The position numbers were made by a program, and so were the translations under genes. A DNA stretch of 44,180 bases from Bog-752 sp963799395 (GTDB taxonomy: Bacteria; Actinomycetota; Thermoleophilia; UBA2241). The notes beneath the pieces are model-generated. The model was not told the origin of the DNA. It ran no database searches and worked only from the letters and a program-made list of their open reading frames with translations. Of this stretch, positions 1-7,503 are shown one piece after another (position 1 is the stretch's first letter; the number at the start of each line of letters is the position of its first letter). Where the stretch lies: NCBI GenBank assembly GCA_963799395.1, contig CAWCWZ010000054.1, positions 1 through 44,180 of the forward strand, given 5' to 3'.

Positions 1-350
1 TCGTCTTGCCGGGCGCGCGCCGGGGGGCATAGAATGCGGCTGTCTTCGAGTTCGGGAGTCCTAAGGGCGCGGTCGCCTATGGAGCCCGAGCCGGTAGGGT
101 ACAGCGCGAAAGCGCCGTGTCTCCCAGTGCGGAAAGAAGATGGCGCCGTTACGGCCCCGTCCGCCTGCGGAGGGGGTCGTGACACCTCCCCTCTCGCAAA
201 CGACGGCTTCGCGACGGCATGGCCGGGGGCACCCGCCGGCCGCGCTTCTGATCCGCCTGGACAGGGCGGGAAAGGCCCGGCGACTCTCGTCGTCGAGTGA
301 GAGAAGCCGTGGCCATGAAGAAGTGCAGAACCTATGAGGAGGGGCAAGCC
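1..350 (+). promoter_or_regulatory. Long leader with possible promoter upstream of secreted-protein cluster
   Basis: I see no convincing gene here. A weak sigma-70-like promoter can be drawn as TTGCCG at 6-11, an 18-nt spacer and TAGAAT at 30-35. If it is used, the transcript would have a leader of about 310 nt before the first coding sequence at 351. The leader is rich in dyads, for example around 165-190. A GCGGGAAAGGCC string near 267-279 recurs at 1340-1351 ahead of the second gene. I compared it by eye with cobalamin, Moco and c-di-GMP riboswitch consensus cores and could not match any. Confidence 0.3.
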
Positions 351-1271
351 ATGAGAAAGCACACGAACTGGATTGTCGTGACGATCGTCGCGGCGCTGGT
401 GGCGGCGGTGATCGTGTTGGTCGGCACGGCCGTGCCGGGTGCGACGAGCAAGGCGAACGCGGCCGCCGCGGCGACACCCTCGCCGTCTCCCATCGTGCTC
501 CAGGTCATGCGCGACGGCGCGGTGGCCAAGTCGTACACGCTCGACCAGGTCGAGGCTCTGACGCCGCTTGCCGGCTTTGCCGGGTACAGGGGCGGAAGCT
601 CGCACGGTCCCGACGCCGTGACCGGCGTCAAGGTCACCGACATCGCGAAGGACGCGTTCGGCGTGCCGCTGACGGCGGTCGAGTCGGTCCTCGTGGCCGA
701 AGTCCCGCTCAGCACCGGCTACGGCCAGACGTTCACGGGCGCTCAGCTGCTCGATCCAAAGTCGGGCTTCACCATGATGGACGCGACGACCGGCGACACG
801 ATCGACCCGTCGACCCTCACCGGCACCCTCTCCGCAGTGCTGGTCTACAGCGACCCCGACCTGAACGTCATGCCCGATACGGCCGGTCCGCTGCGCTTCC
901 TCATCTCCGACACCGTCAACGAGAACGCGGTGATGACCGGCAAGTACAGTGGCTCGAATGTGAACGAGATCAACGTCACCGACCCCGTCACGGTCACGAT
1001 GAAGGCCAGGCACGCAACGGTCGAGCGCGGCACGAAGAACGTCTTTGTCGGCAAGGTGAAGAACGCGGTCGCCAAGGACACGCGCGTCACGCTGCGCCTG
1101 GTGAAGGGCAAGAAGTACGTCGCGCTGAAGAGCGGCCACATCACGGCGAAGGGCGCCTTCAAACTGACCTACAAGGCCAAGAAGGCCGGCAAGTGGACGT
1201 TCGTCGCCACCTACAGAGCCGGTAAGACCACGTTCCTGAGCAAGAAGGTCACGGTCGTCGTTACGAAGTAG
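351..1271 (+). CDS. Secreted SUOX-fold protein with C-terminal Ig-like domain (no Mo ligand)
   Basis: Predicted secreted protein of 306 residues. I chose the ATG at 351 because GAGGAGGGG lies at 336-344, just upstream; in-frame starts further upstream lack such a site. Residues 1-35 are a signal sequence with a hydrophobic run after MRKHTNW, followed by an Ala/Pro/Ser linker. Residues 45-205 resemble the oxidoreductase molybdopterin-binding (sulfite oxidase) fold: a TLDQVEAL entry, a GYRGGSS loop, then GPLRFLISD. The cysteine that ligates molybdenum in true SUOX enzymes is absent. The Lys-rich end (about 210-306) looks like a bacterial Ig-like beta-sandwich. It is the first of four paralogs in a row ahead of a tungstate-type transporter. 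Function is unknown; ligand binding outside the membrane is more likely than catalysis. Confidence 0.72.
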   Translation: MRKHTNWIVVTIVAALVAAVIVLVGTAVPGATSKANAAAAATPSPSPIVLQVMRDGAVAKSYTLDQVEALTPLAGFAGYRGGSSHGPDAVTGVKVTDIAKDAFGVPLTAVESVLVAEVPLSTGYGQTFTGAQLLDPKSGFTMMDATTGDTIDPSTLTGTLSAVLVYSDPDLNVMPDTAGPLRFLISDTVNENAVMTGKYSGSNVNEINVTDPVTVTMKARHATVERGTKNVFVGKVKNAVAKDTRVTLRLVKGKKYVALKSGHITAKGAFKLTYKAKKAGKWTFVATYRAGKTTFLSKKVTVVVTK

Positions 1272-1301
1272 CACGGCCCGCTCGGGTCAGTGAAAGTCCG
1301 G

Positions 1302-1366
1302 GGCGGGAGCCTCTCCGAGGCTCCCGCCTCAGGCCTGTAGCGGGAAAGGCCGGCGCGCCTTTCCCG
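1302..1366 (+). terminator. Two consecutive GC hairpins (terminator or attenuator)
   Basis: Two hairpins lie between the first two secreted-protein genes. The first has perfect 11-bp arms (1302-1312 and 1318-1328) with a 5-nt loop. The second has perfect 10-bp arms (1341-1350 and 1357-1366). Neither is followed by a T-tract, so factor-independent termination is uncertain. mRNA processing or attenuation is equally possible. Confidence 0.4.
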
Positions 1367-1389
1367 GGTCGAGTGTGGGGAGTCGTCAC

Positions 1390-2939
1390 ATGAGCAGGGC
1401 CGCAAAGCGCACCATCCTGGCCGCCGCTCTTTCGGCCGTCGGACTCGTCATCGTCTTGGCGTTCGCCGGGGTCGTCGCGGCGGCGCCGGCGACGCAGTCG
1501 CCGGCCGGCGCCACCGCCTCGGCGGCTCGGCGCCCGTCTACGGCTGGGTCATCCAGTTGCGGCGCGGCGCCATCAGCAAGGACCTTACCTCCACGCAGTT
1601 CGCCGCCATGGAGAAGAAGGTCGGCGTCACCTGGTCCGACACGGGCGACAACGTGTGGGCGGGCATCCCGCTGTGGCGTCTCGTCGGGCTCGTCGACGAC
1701 AAGAACCCCAAGACGTTCAACGCCGGCCTTGCCGCCAAGGGCTACTCCGTCCAGGTCATCGGCCTCGACGGTCAGCCGCTGCGTCTTTCGAGCACCGACA
1801 AGTCGTGGGTGCACAACAATACCGCGCTCGTCGCCGTCAAAAAGAACGGCGCGGCGCTGTCGTTCGGGGCCCTGAGCACTCTCGACCCCGGCACCTGGCT
1901 GCCGGGCTGGCCGGCACAGCTCGTCGGCCCGTCGGTGCCGAGCAGCCCGGATACCGGCGGCATCGTCAAGATCGTCGTCTACAGGCACGGGGTGACGCCA
2001 CCGGCCAAGCCCGCGCTGCAGCCAAATTGGATCGTCCAGCTCCGCGGCGCGAGCAGCATCGACTACAGCGCCGCCCAGTTCCGCGCGCTGGCGAAGGCTC
2101 ATGGCGCCACCTGTACCGACACGAGTGCCGTGCCCAACGTCGTCTATGCGGGCACTCCCCTCTGGCGTCTCGTGGCGCTGGTCGACGGCGGCAGCCCGGC
2201 GGCCCTCAACCTCGACCGGCTCGCCTTGGGCTACAACGTCGACGTCTACGGCATGGGCGTCGACGCGCTGGGCGCCGACGCCCCCACGGTCGCGACCTTT
2301 CCCGCGTCGGCGATCGCCAACAAGAGCACCGTGATCATCGCCGACCGGCAGGACGGCGGGCAGCTCACTCCGACACAGGGCAACACCGTCCAGTTGCCCG
2401 GCCCCGCCTACACATGGCAGCCGACGTGGCCTGCCCGTATCGTGGGTACCGGCGCGGCCGGCCAGTCGAACGGCGGCGTGCTGCGCGTCGTGCTCGGCAA
2501 GCCGGTGGTGCCGGCCTACCTCAAGCCGCTCGTCCTCAAGGGTCGCGGCACAGCGAAGATCTCCTTCCTCGACTTCCCCACGGGCGTCACCTGGGACGGC
2601 ACCAAGGCCGGCAACATCAACCCCGATCTGCGCGCCCTCTATCGTGGCCAGACCCTCTATAAGCTGATCGGTCTGGTCGACGACGGCCATCCCAAGACCT
2701 TCAACACGAAGCTGGCCCGAAAGGGCTACGGCATCGAGTTCATCGGCAGCGACGGCTACACCTGGACGATCAGCAGCAGGACGATCGTCGGCAAGACGGA
2801 CTGGATCGTGGCTTCTCTCAAGAACGGCGCCGTCATGTCGTCGAGCGAGGGTCCCTACCGCTACGTCGGCTCGTTCATCAAGCCGTTCTATGGCAAGCCG
2901 TCAGTGTTCAAGCTCGTCGAGATCAAGCTGATCTTCTAG
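1390..2939 (+). CDS. Secreted three-domain SUOX-fold-like repeat protein, frameshifted
   Basis: The ATG at 1390 follows GGGGAG at 1377-1382 and starts a signal peptide (hydrophobic core about residues 10-33, Ala-rich cleavage region). The frame then shifts by one base between about 1500 and 1535, and the rest reads in another frame to the stop at 2937-2939. The body holds three tandem copies of one domain, each marked by W-I/V-V-Q-L near its start, then (A/G)G(I/T)PLWRLV.LVD and a K/L-G-Y motif: about 1545-1985, 2026-2500 and 2517-2939. This domain also forms the C-terminal half of the next two genes, where it carries a haem motif; none of the three copies here has CXXCH. The shift is probably a missing base in the sequence, because both frames look coding up to it. 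Role unknown. Confidence 0.68.
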
Positions 2940-3035
2940 GCAGTCGCAGGCGGCCGCGACGCGGCGCGGAGATGGGTGCGAGCCCCTCCACACCGCGATG
3001 AGGCCGTGAGACCAACGCGTGAGGAGCGGGGAGTC

Positions 3036-4133
3036 ATGAGAAAGCGCAGAGACTGGATCGTCGTGGCGGTGATCGCGGCCCTCCTTTCGGCCGGCGCGGT
3101 GCTGGCCGGCACGGTCGTGCCCGGCGCGACGGGCAAGGCCAGCGCCGCCGGCTCGTCACCGTCGCCGTGGCCGTCGCCATCGCCGAGCGTGGTGCTCCAG
3201 GTCGGTCACAACGGCACGTTCGTCAAGGAGTACACGCTGGCTGACCTCGAAGCGCTGGGCGGGGGCCCGTTCGACGGCTACGCCGGCTTCATGAACAGCG
3301 GAAACATCGTCTACGGTCCCGAGGAGGTGCTCGGCGTCAAGGTCACCGACATCGCGGACGACGCGCTCAGCAGCCTGTCGTTGCCGCCGCTCACGGCGTC
3401 CCAGTCGGTCGCCTTCATCGGCTCGGACGGCTACTCGCAGGCCTACACGGGCGACCAGCTCGTCAATCTGAACGGCTTCAGTCAGATGTACAACGCCACG
3501 ACCAAGAAGGCGGTGTCGCTATCGAGCTTCACCGGGCCGTTTGCCGCGGTGCTCGTCTACAGCGATCCGGGAGGGAACGTGATGGCCCCGAGCGAAGCGC
3601 TGCGGCTCATGGTCGCCGACGCGACGAACGAGCCCATCGTCATGACGGGCAGCGACAGCGTCAAGTGGGTCGACAAGCTCAATGTGGTCGACACGCCCAT
3701 CAAGAACTGGAGCCTCAAGCTGACCGGTCTCAAGATCAAAGGCAAGCGTCAGACCAGGACGATCACGCGCAACGACTTTCAGAGCTGCGTGAACTGTCAC
3801 GGCTCGTCGTATACGGTCGCCGGCAACAAGTGGTCGGGCACGCCGCTCTACCTGCTCGTCGGCGAAGTCGACGGCGGCGCGACCATGGACTACAACGCGG
3901 CGCTCGCCCGCAAGGGCTACCGTATCGAGCTCGTCTCCACGACCGGCAAGAAGCGGTTCGTGAGCTCGCGCACGATCATCAACAAGTCGCGCGACGTTCT
4001 TGCCTGGGAGCTCAACGGCGCGGTCCTCTCCAACAACCTCTTCCCGCTGCGGCTGATGGGTCCCAAGCTGGCCAGCTCGCAGAAGCTCGGGCGCATCAAG
4101 TCCGTCACGCTGCTGCCGCTCAAGAAGAAGTAG
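3036..4133 (+). CDS. Secreted two-domain SUOX-fold protein with one CXXCH haem motif
   Basis: Predicted 365-residue secreted protein. The ATG at 3036 is preceded by GAGGAG at 3021-3026 and starts a signal sequence (MRKRRDW then a hydrophobic stretch) almost identical in plan to that of the gene at 351. Domain 1 (about residues 50-215) is the same Mo-ligand-less SUOX-like fold, with EYTLADLEAL and FIGSDGY. Domain 2 (about 225-365) matches the repeated domain of the upstream gene but has CVNCH at residues 251-255 (bases 3786-3800). That motif normally means covalent c-type haem, or less often a metal site. Domain 2 also has WSGTPLYLLV and LARKGYRIEL. It is more likely an extracytoplasmic redox or binding protein than an oxidoreductase, as no molybdenum cysteine is seen. 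Whether haem is attached is untested. Confidence 0.72.
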   Translation: MRKRRDWIVVAVIAALLSAGAVLAGTVVPGATGKASAAGSSPSPWPSPSPSVVLQVGHNGTFVKEYTLADLEALGGGPFDGYAGFMNSGNIVYGPEEVLGVKVTDIADDALSSLSLPPLTASQSVAFIGSDGYSQAYTGDQLVNLNGFSQMYNATTKKAVSLSSFTGPFAAVLVYSDPGGNVMAPSEALRLMVADATNEPIVMTGSDSVKWVDKLNVVDTPIKNWSLKLTGLKIKGKRQTRTITRNDFQSCVNCHGSSYTVAGNKWSGTPLYLLVGEVDGGATMDYNAALARKGYRIELVSTTGKKRFVSSRTIINKSRDVLAWELNGAVLSNNLFPLRLMGPKLASSQKLGRIKSVTLLPLKKK

Positions 4134-4175
4134 GAGCGTGTGGCGAGGCGCTCCAGGCGTCCCGCCACACGCTCC
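4133..4175 (+). terminator. Hairpin with perfect 13-bp arms after the CXXCH gene
   Basis: Arms 4133-4145 and 4163-4175 are perfect reverse complements (GGAGCGTGTGGCG) around a 17-nt loop. They begin at the last base of the stop codon. No T-run follows, so it may be a weak terminator or an RNA-stability element within the cluster. Confidence 0.4.
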
Positions 4176-4288
4176 CCCGCGTGGTCGCCGGCCCTGATCC
4201 TCTCAGCCGCGGCGGCCGTTCGGCGGGTGCGGGCGTGAGCCCGCGCCCGCCCGTGATAGGCTGGACCGAGCACGACGAAAGGACGGCC

Positions 4289-5338
4289 GTGAGCCATCGC
4301 AGCATCCTCTTCAGGCCGGCCGGACTGGTCGTCCTGCTTCTCGTCGTACCCGCGCTCGTGCTGGCGGCGGTGCTCGCCGCCACGGCGGTGCTCGGCGGCT
4401 GCGGCGGCTCGGGCTCGGCGAGCGCCTCCAAGAGCCCCGGCGGACCGGTGGTGCTCACCGTGGTGGGCGCCAAGGGTAGCAAGGCGTTCACGCTGGCCCA
4501 GCTCGAGGCGTTCCCGTCGTACACCGGCTACGCCGGCATGAAGGACAGCGTCGGCGTGATCACGCCGCCCGTGCAGTACACCGGCGTGCCCCTGGCTACC
4601 CTCACGGCGCTGGTCGGCGGCGTCGATCCGTCGTATGGCGTGACGGTGCTCGGCAGTGACGGCTACGGCATGACGTTCTCGGCCGCCCAGGCGGCCGGCG
4701 GCGGCTTTACCACCTACGACCCGGTCACCGGCGCCGAGCGTCCGCCTTCGCAGAAGCTCACCGTTCTCGTGGCCTACTCGAGCCAGGGCAAACCCCTCGA
4801 CCCGGCCGACGTGGGGCCGCTGCGCCTGGTGTTCGCCGAACCCAAGGCCGACGTCGTGGTCGACGGCCATTGGTCGGTGCGCTGGGTCGACAAGATCGCA
4901 GTCGAGAAGTCGCTCGGGCAGTGGAGCGTCTCCGTCCAGGGAGCGACGCGCTCGACGCTGACCGGGGCCTCGTATGTGTCGTGCGCCTCGCCCGGTTGTC
5001 ACGGCAGCGGCTACATCGACAAGGCCGGTGATCGCTGGGAGGGCATTCCCCTGTGGCTCGTGGTCGGCTCGGTCGACGACGGTCGCACGCACGGCAAGGG
5101 GGCGTTCAACGTCGCGCTGGCCCGGAAGGGCTACACGATCGAGCTGATCGCCTCGAACGGCGTCACCACGTTCCTGAGCTCGCACGACCTGCTCAAGCAC
5201 AAGGACTGGATCCTGGCCGGCAAGGTCGACGGCGGTCAGCTCGCACCCGACGACTTCCCGCTGCGCCTCGTGGGCTCCGGCCTGACCGACGACGAGTCGA
5301 TCGGGCGCATCACCAAGGTGCTGCTGCGCTTCAAGTGA
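4289..5338 (+). CDS. SUOX-fold lipoprotein with CX4CH haem-like motif
   Basis: I chose the GTG at 4289 because GAAAGGA sits just upstream and a signal sequence follows at once, ending in LGGC, a possible lipobox. Length is 349 residues. After a Gly/Ser/Pro linker, domain 1 (about 50-205) is the Mo-ligand-less SUOX-like fold with LGSDGYGM and GPLRLVF. Domain 2 (about 210-349) is the repeated domain with CASPGCH at residues 232-238 (bases 4982-5002), the same place as CVNCH in the previous gene. The four-residue spacing matches the CX4CH haem sites known from some multihaem cytochromes. WEGIPLWLVVG and LARKGYTIEL follow. The stop is eight bases before the wtpA start, so the two are probably cotranscribed. 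Function is inferred only as extracytoplasmic binding or electron transfer. Confidence 0.72.
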   Translation: MSHRSILFRPAGLVVLLLVVPALVLAAVLAATAVLGGCGGSGSASASKSPGGPVVLTVVGAKGSKAFTLAQLEAFPSYTGYAGMKDSVGVITPPVQYTGVPLATLTALVGGVDPSYGVTVLGSDGYGMTFSAAQAAGGGFTTYDPVTGAERPPSQKLTVLVAYSSQGKPLDPADVGPLRLVFAEPKADVVVDGHWSVRWVDKIAVEKSLGQWSVSVQGATRSTLTGASYVSCASPGCHGSGYIDKAGDRWEGIPLWLVVGSVDDGRTHGKGAFNVALARKGYTIELIASNGVTTFLSSHDLLKHKDWILAGKVDGGQLAPDDFPLRLVGSGLTDDESIGRITKVLLRFK

Positions 5339-5346
5339 GGGTGGCC

Positions 5347-6581
5347 ATGGCTGGTCGCAGGGTGGTGCGCAGGGCGGCGGCGGTCGCGCGCAGCGCGACC
5401 GCCGCCGCCCTGCGCACCACCGTCACGCGTCGCCGCGTCGCCGCGCCCTGCGTCGCCGCTCTCCTCGCTGCCGCCCTGCTGCTGGCCATGGCCGCCACGA
5501 GCGCCTGCTCACGCTCGTCGTCCGACAACCTCTCGCTGGTCGATGCCGACAGTCTCATCATCCCGTTCGCCCAGCTCGCCCAGGCCTACCAGACGGCCAA
5601 TCCGGGCGTGCACGTCACGACCGAGACTCACGGCAGCATCCAGGTCATCAGGCAGGTGACCGACCTGGGGCGCAGCTTCGACGTGCTCACCTCGGCCGAC
5701 GCCGCCCTCGTCGCCATGATGATGGAGGGGGAGGGCGGCGGGGCCGGGGGCGTAGCCCCGGCCCCGCCGCGTCGCCCAGCTTGCCGACGCCGAGCGCGTC
5801 GTTCACGCCGACCGCCGACTGGTACGCCGTCTTTGCCACCAACCGCATGGTCCTCGCCTACTCGCCCCACAGCCGCTATGCGCCGCTCTTCGCCTCGGGA
5901 GACTGGATCCGGGCGCTGACCACGCCGGGTGTGCAGTTCGGCCTCGCCGACCCGCGCTTCGACGCTACCGGCTACCGCGCGCTCATGGTGCTGCAGCTCG
6001 CCCAGCGCCAGTATCACGACGATCACCTCTTCGCCGACGTCACGGTCGGGCGCTTCTCGCCGCCGATCACCGAGGGTGGCAGCGGCGGCCGGACCGTGAT
6101 CGACGTGCCGCAGCTGCTCAGCCCCGTGTCGGGCACAGGCCTCGTGTTGCGCGACGCCAGCATCGAGCTCGTGGCGCTGCTCGAAGCCGGCGACCTGGAC
6201 TGCGCCTTCGAGTACGAGAGTGTCGCCCGCCAGCATCACCTGCCCTTCGTGGCGCTGCCGCAGCAGATCGACCTGGGTTCACAGCGCTACGCCGCCCAGT
6301 ACGCCAAGGTCGCCGTCTCGATCGCCTTCCAGCGCTTCGCCAGCGTCAAGCCGCTGTTCGTCGGCGCGCCCATCGCCTACGCCGTGACCATCCCAAGCAC
6401 CGCCCAGAACCCCGCTCAGGCGGTGCGCTTCATCGCCTTTCTGCTGGGCCCGCGGGGTCGGGCCATCCTGGCGGCCAACGACCAGCCGTCGGTGACGCCG
6501 GCGCTGGTCGACCATCTCGACAGGATGCCGGCGGCGCTGCGCCCGCTGTGCGTACAGATGAAGCCGGGGGAGGCGCCGTGA
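5347..6581 (+). CDS. wtpA: Tungstate/molybdate ABC transporter substrate-binding lipoprotein, frameshifted
   Basis: Extracytoplasmic oxyanion-binding protein of the WtpA/ModA-type family. The ATG at 5347 has GAGGGTGG just upstream, overlapping the previous stop. The N-terminus is unusually Arg/Ala-rich because it is encoded by a 29-bp palindrome (5361-5421). A hydrophobic segment and TSAC lipobox follow. Family signs are LSLVDADSLIIPF, THGSIQVIRQVTDLG and DVLTSADAAL, then ADWYAVFATNRMVLAY, GYRALMVLQLAQ and CAFEYESVA. The frame changes once, between about 5725 and 5781, inside a Gly/Pro-rich insertion formed by a second palindrome; one missing base would restore it. It overlaps the permease gene by four bases. 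Choice between tungstate and molybdate cannot be made from sequence alone. Confidence 0.8.
5361..5421. repeat. Perfect inverted repeat, 29-bp arms, 3-nt loop
   Basis: Bases 5361-5389 and 5393-5421 are exact reverse complements around the loop GCA. The palindrome begins 14 bases after the wtpA start codon and encodes the Arg/Ala-rich signal-peptide n-region. It would form a very stable hairpin in the mRNA just past the start. Confidence 0.9.
5735..5770. repeat. GC palindrome inside wtpA, 15-bp arms
   Basis: Arms 5735-5749 and 5756-5770 are exact reverse complements with a 6-nt loop GCGTAG. They encode a Gly/Ala/Pro-rich insertion between two conserved parts of the binding protein, and the gene's frameshift falls in or next to it. 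Confidence 0.85.
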
Positions 6582-7431
6582 ACGCCGCCGGCACCGGCAC
6601 GCTCGAGGAGCGCGAGGGGCGGGGCGGCGGCGAGGCCGCACGGCCTCGCCGCCGCCCCGCCGTCTTCGCCGTCGTCTCGTGGGCGCTCGGCCTCGTCCTG
6701 CTGGTCTTCGTCGCGGCGCCGCTGGTCGCCCTCGTCACGGGCACGAGCCTGCACGAGCTGCTGAGCACCGCCGGCGAGGCCGACGTCCGTCAGGCGCTGC
6801 TGGTGTCGGTCGAGGCGGCCCTGCTGGCCACGGTCTGGCGGCCATCGGCGGGGTGCCGCTGGCCTACCTGCTGGCCCGCCGCACGTTCCCGGGCAAGCGC
6901 CTGGTCGAGGGCCTGATCGACCTGCCGATCGTCTTTCCGCACACTGCGGCCGGCATCGCGCTGCTGCTCGTGTTCGGCCGCAGCGGCGTGTTCGGACGCG
7001 GCTTTGCTCACCTCGGCATCGCCTTCACCGACACGCTGGCCGGCATCGTCGTGGCCATGCTGTTCGTGAGCCTGCCGTTCCTGGTCGACACCGCCCGCGA
7101 GGCCTTCGTTCTGATCGACCCCGGCTACGAGAAAGTGGCCCGCACGCTGGGAGCGAGCCCGGGGATCGCCTTCCTGCGGGTCGCGCTGCCGCTCGCCCGC
7201 CGCGGCGTGCTGGCCGGCGCCCTGCTCATGTGGGCGCGCGGCATGAGCGAGTTCGGCGCCATCGTCATCCTCGCCTACAACCCGAAGACCATGTCGGTCC
7301 TGGTCTACGAGCGCTTCGAGGGCCTCGGGCTCGACGCGGCCAAGCCGGCCGCCCTGCTGATCGTGCTGCTTGCCCTGGTGGTCTTCATCGTCGTGCGCTC
7401 CCTGGGCGGCCGGCGCGAGGAACGCTCGTGA
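6578..7431 (+). CDS. wtpB: Tungstate/molybdate ABC transporter permease, frameshifted
   Basis: Inner-membrane permease subunit of the WtpABC/ModABC-type transporter. The GTG at 6578 overlaps the wtpA stop in GTGA, indicating translational coupling. An Arg/Gly-rich cytoplasmic tail, encoded by a palindrome at 6619-6660, precedes about six membrane segments. The EAA loop that contacts the ATPase reads EKVARTLGASPGIAFLRVALP, with GMSEFGA after it. One base appears to be missing near 6826-6836: the first frame runs through LLATV and the second resumes with LAAIGGVPLAYLL. The fix would be a C in GTCTGG. The stop overlaps another GTG at 7428, the first of a series of mini-ORFs leading to wtpC. Confidence 0.78.
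6619..6660. repeat. GC palindrome in wtpB 5' end, 19-bp arms
   Basis: Bases 6619-6637 and 6642-6660 are exact reverse complements with loop GCAC. They encode the EGRGGGEAARPRRRP-type tail before the first membrane helix. Confidence 0.88.
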
Positions 7432-7503
7432 TCCGTGACACCGTGATCTCGCGAGGGGACCTGTCGTGATCCGCGCCACCGTGATCTCGCGCGAGGACCT
7501 GCT
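7428..7503 (+). repeat. 38-bp tandem duplication carrying chained GTGA mini-ORFs
   Basis: Two copies of a 38-bp unit (7428-7465 and 7466-7503) are followed by a partial third that is the wtpC start. Each unit starts with GTGATCCG and holds a 13-residue ORF. GTG at 7428 overlaps the wtpB stop, GTG at 7466 overlaps the first mini-ORF stop, and GTG at 7504 (wtpC) overlaps the second. The unit length is not a multiple of three, yet every junction keeps the GTGA overlap. Confidence 0.82.

Noticed and set aside
1..350. Cobalamin, Moco or c-di-GMP riboswitch in the leader
   Set aside because: None of the conserved core strings of these classes could be found by eye.
351..5338. Calling the four secreted proteins active molybdopterin oxidoreductases
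   Set aside because: The Mo-ligating cysteine present in the SUOX gene at 38165-39235 is absent from all four, so catalytic Moco binding is not supported.
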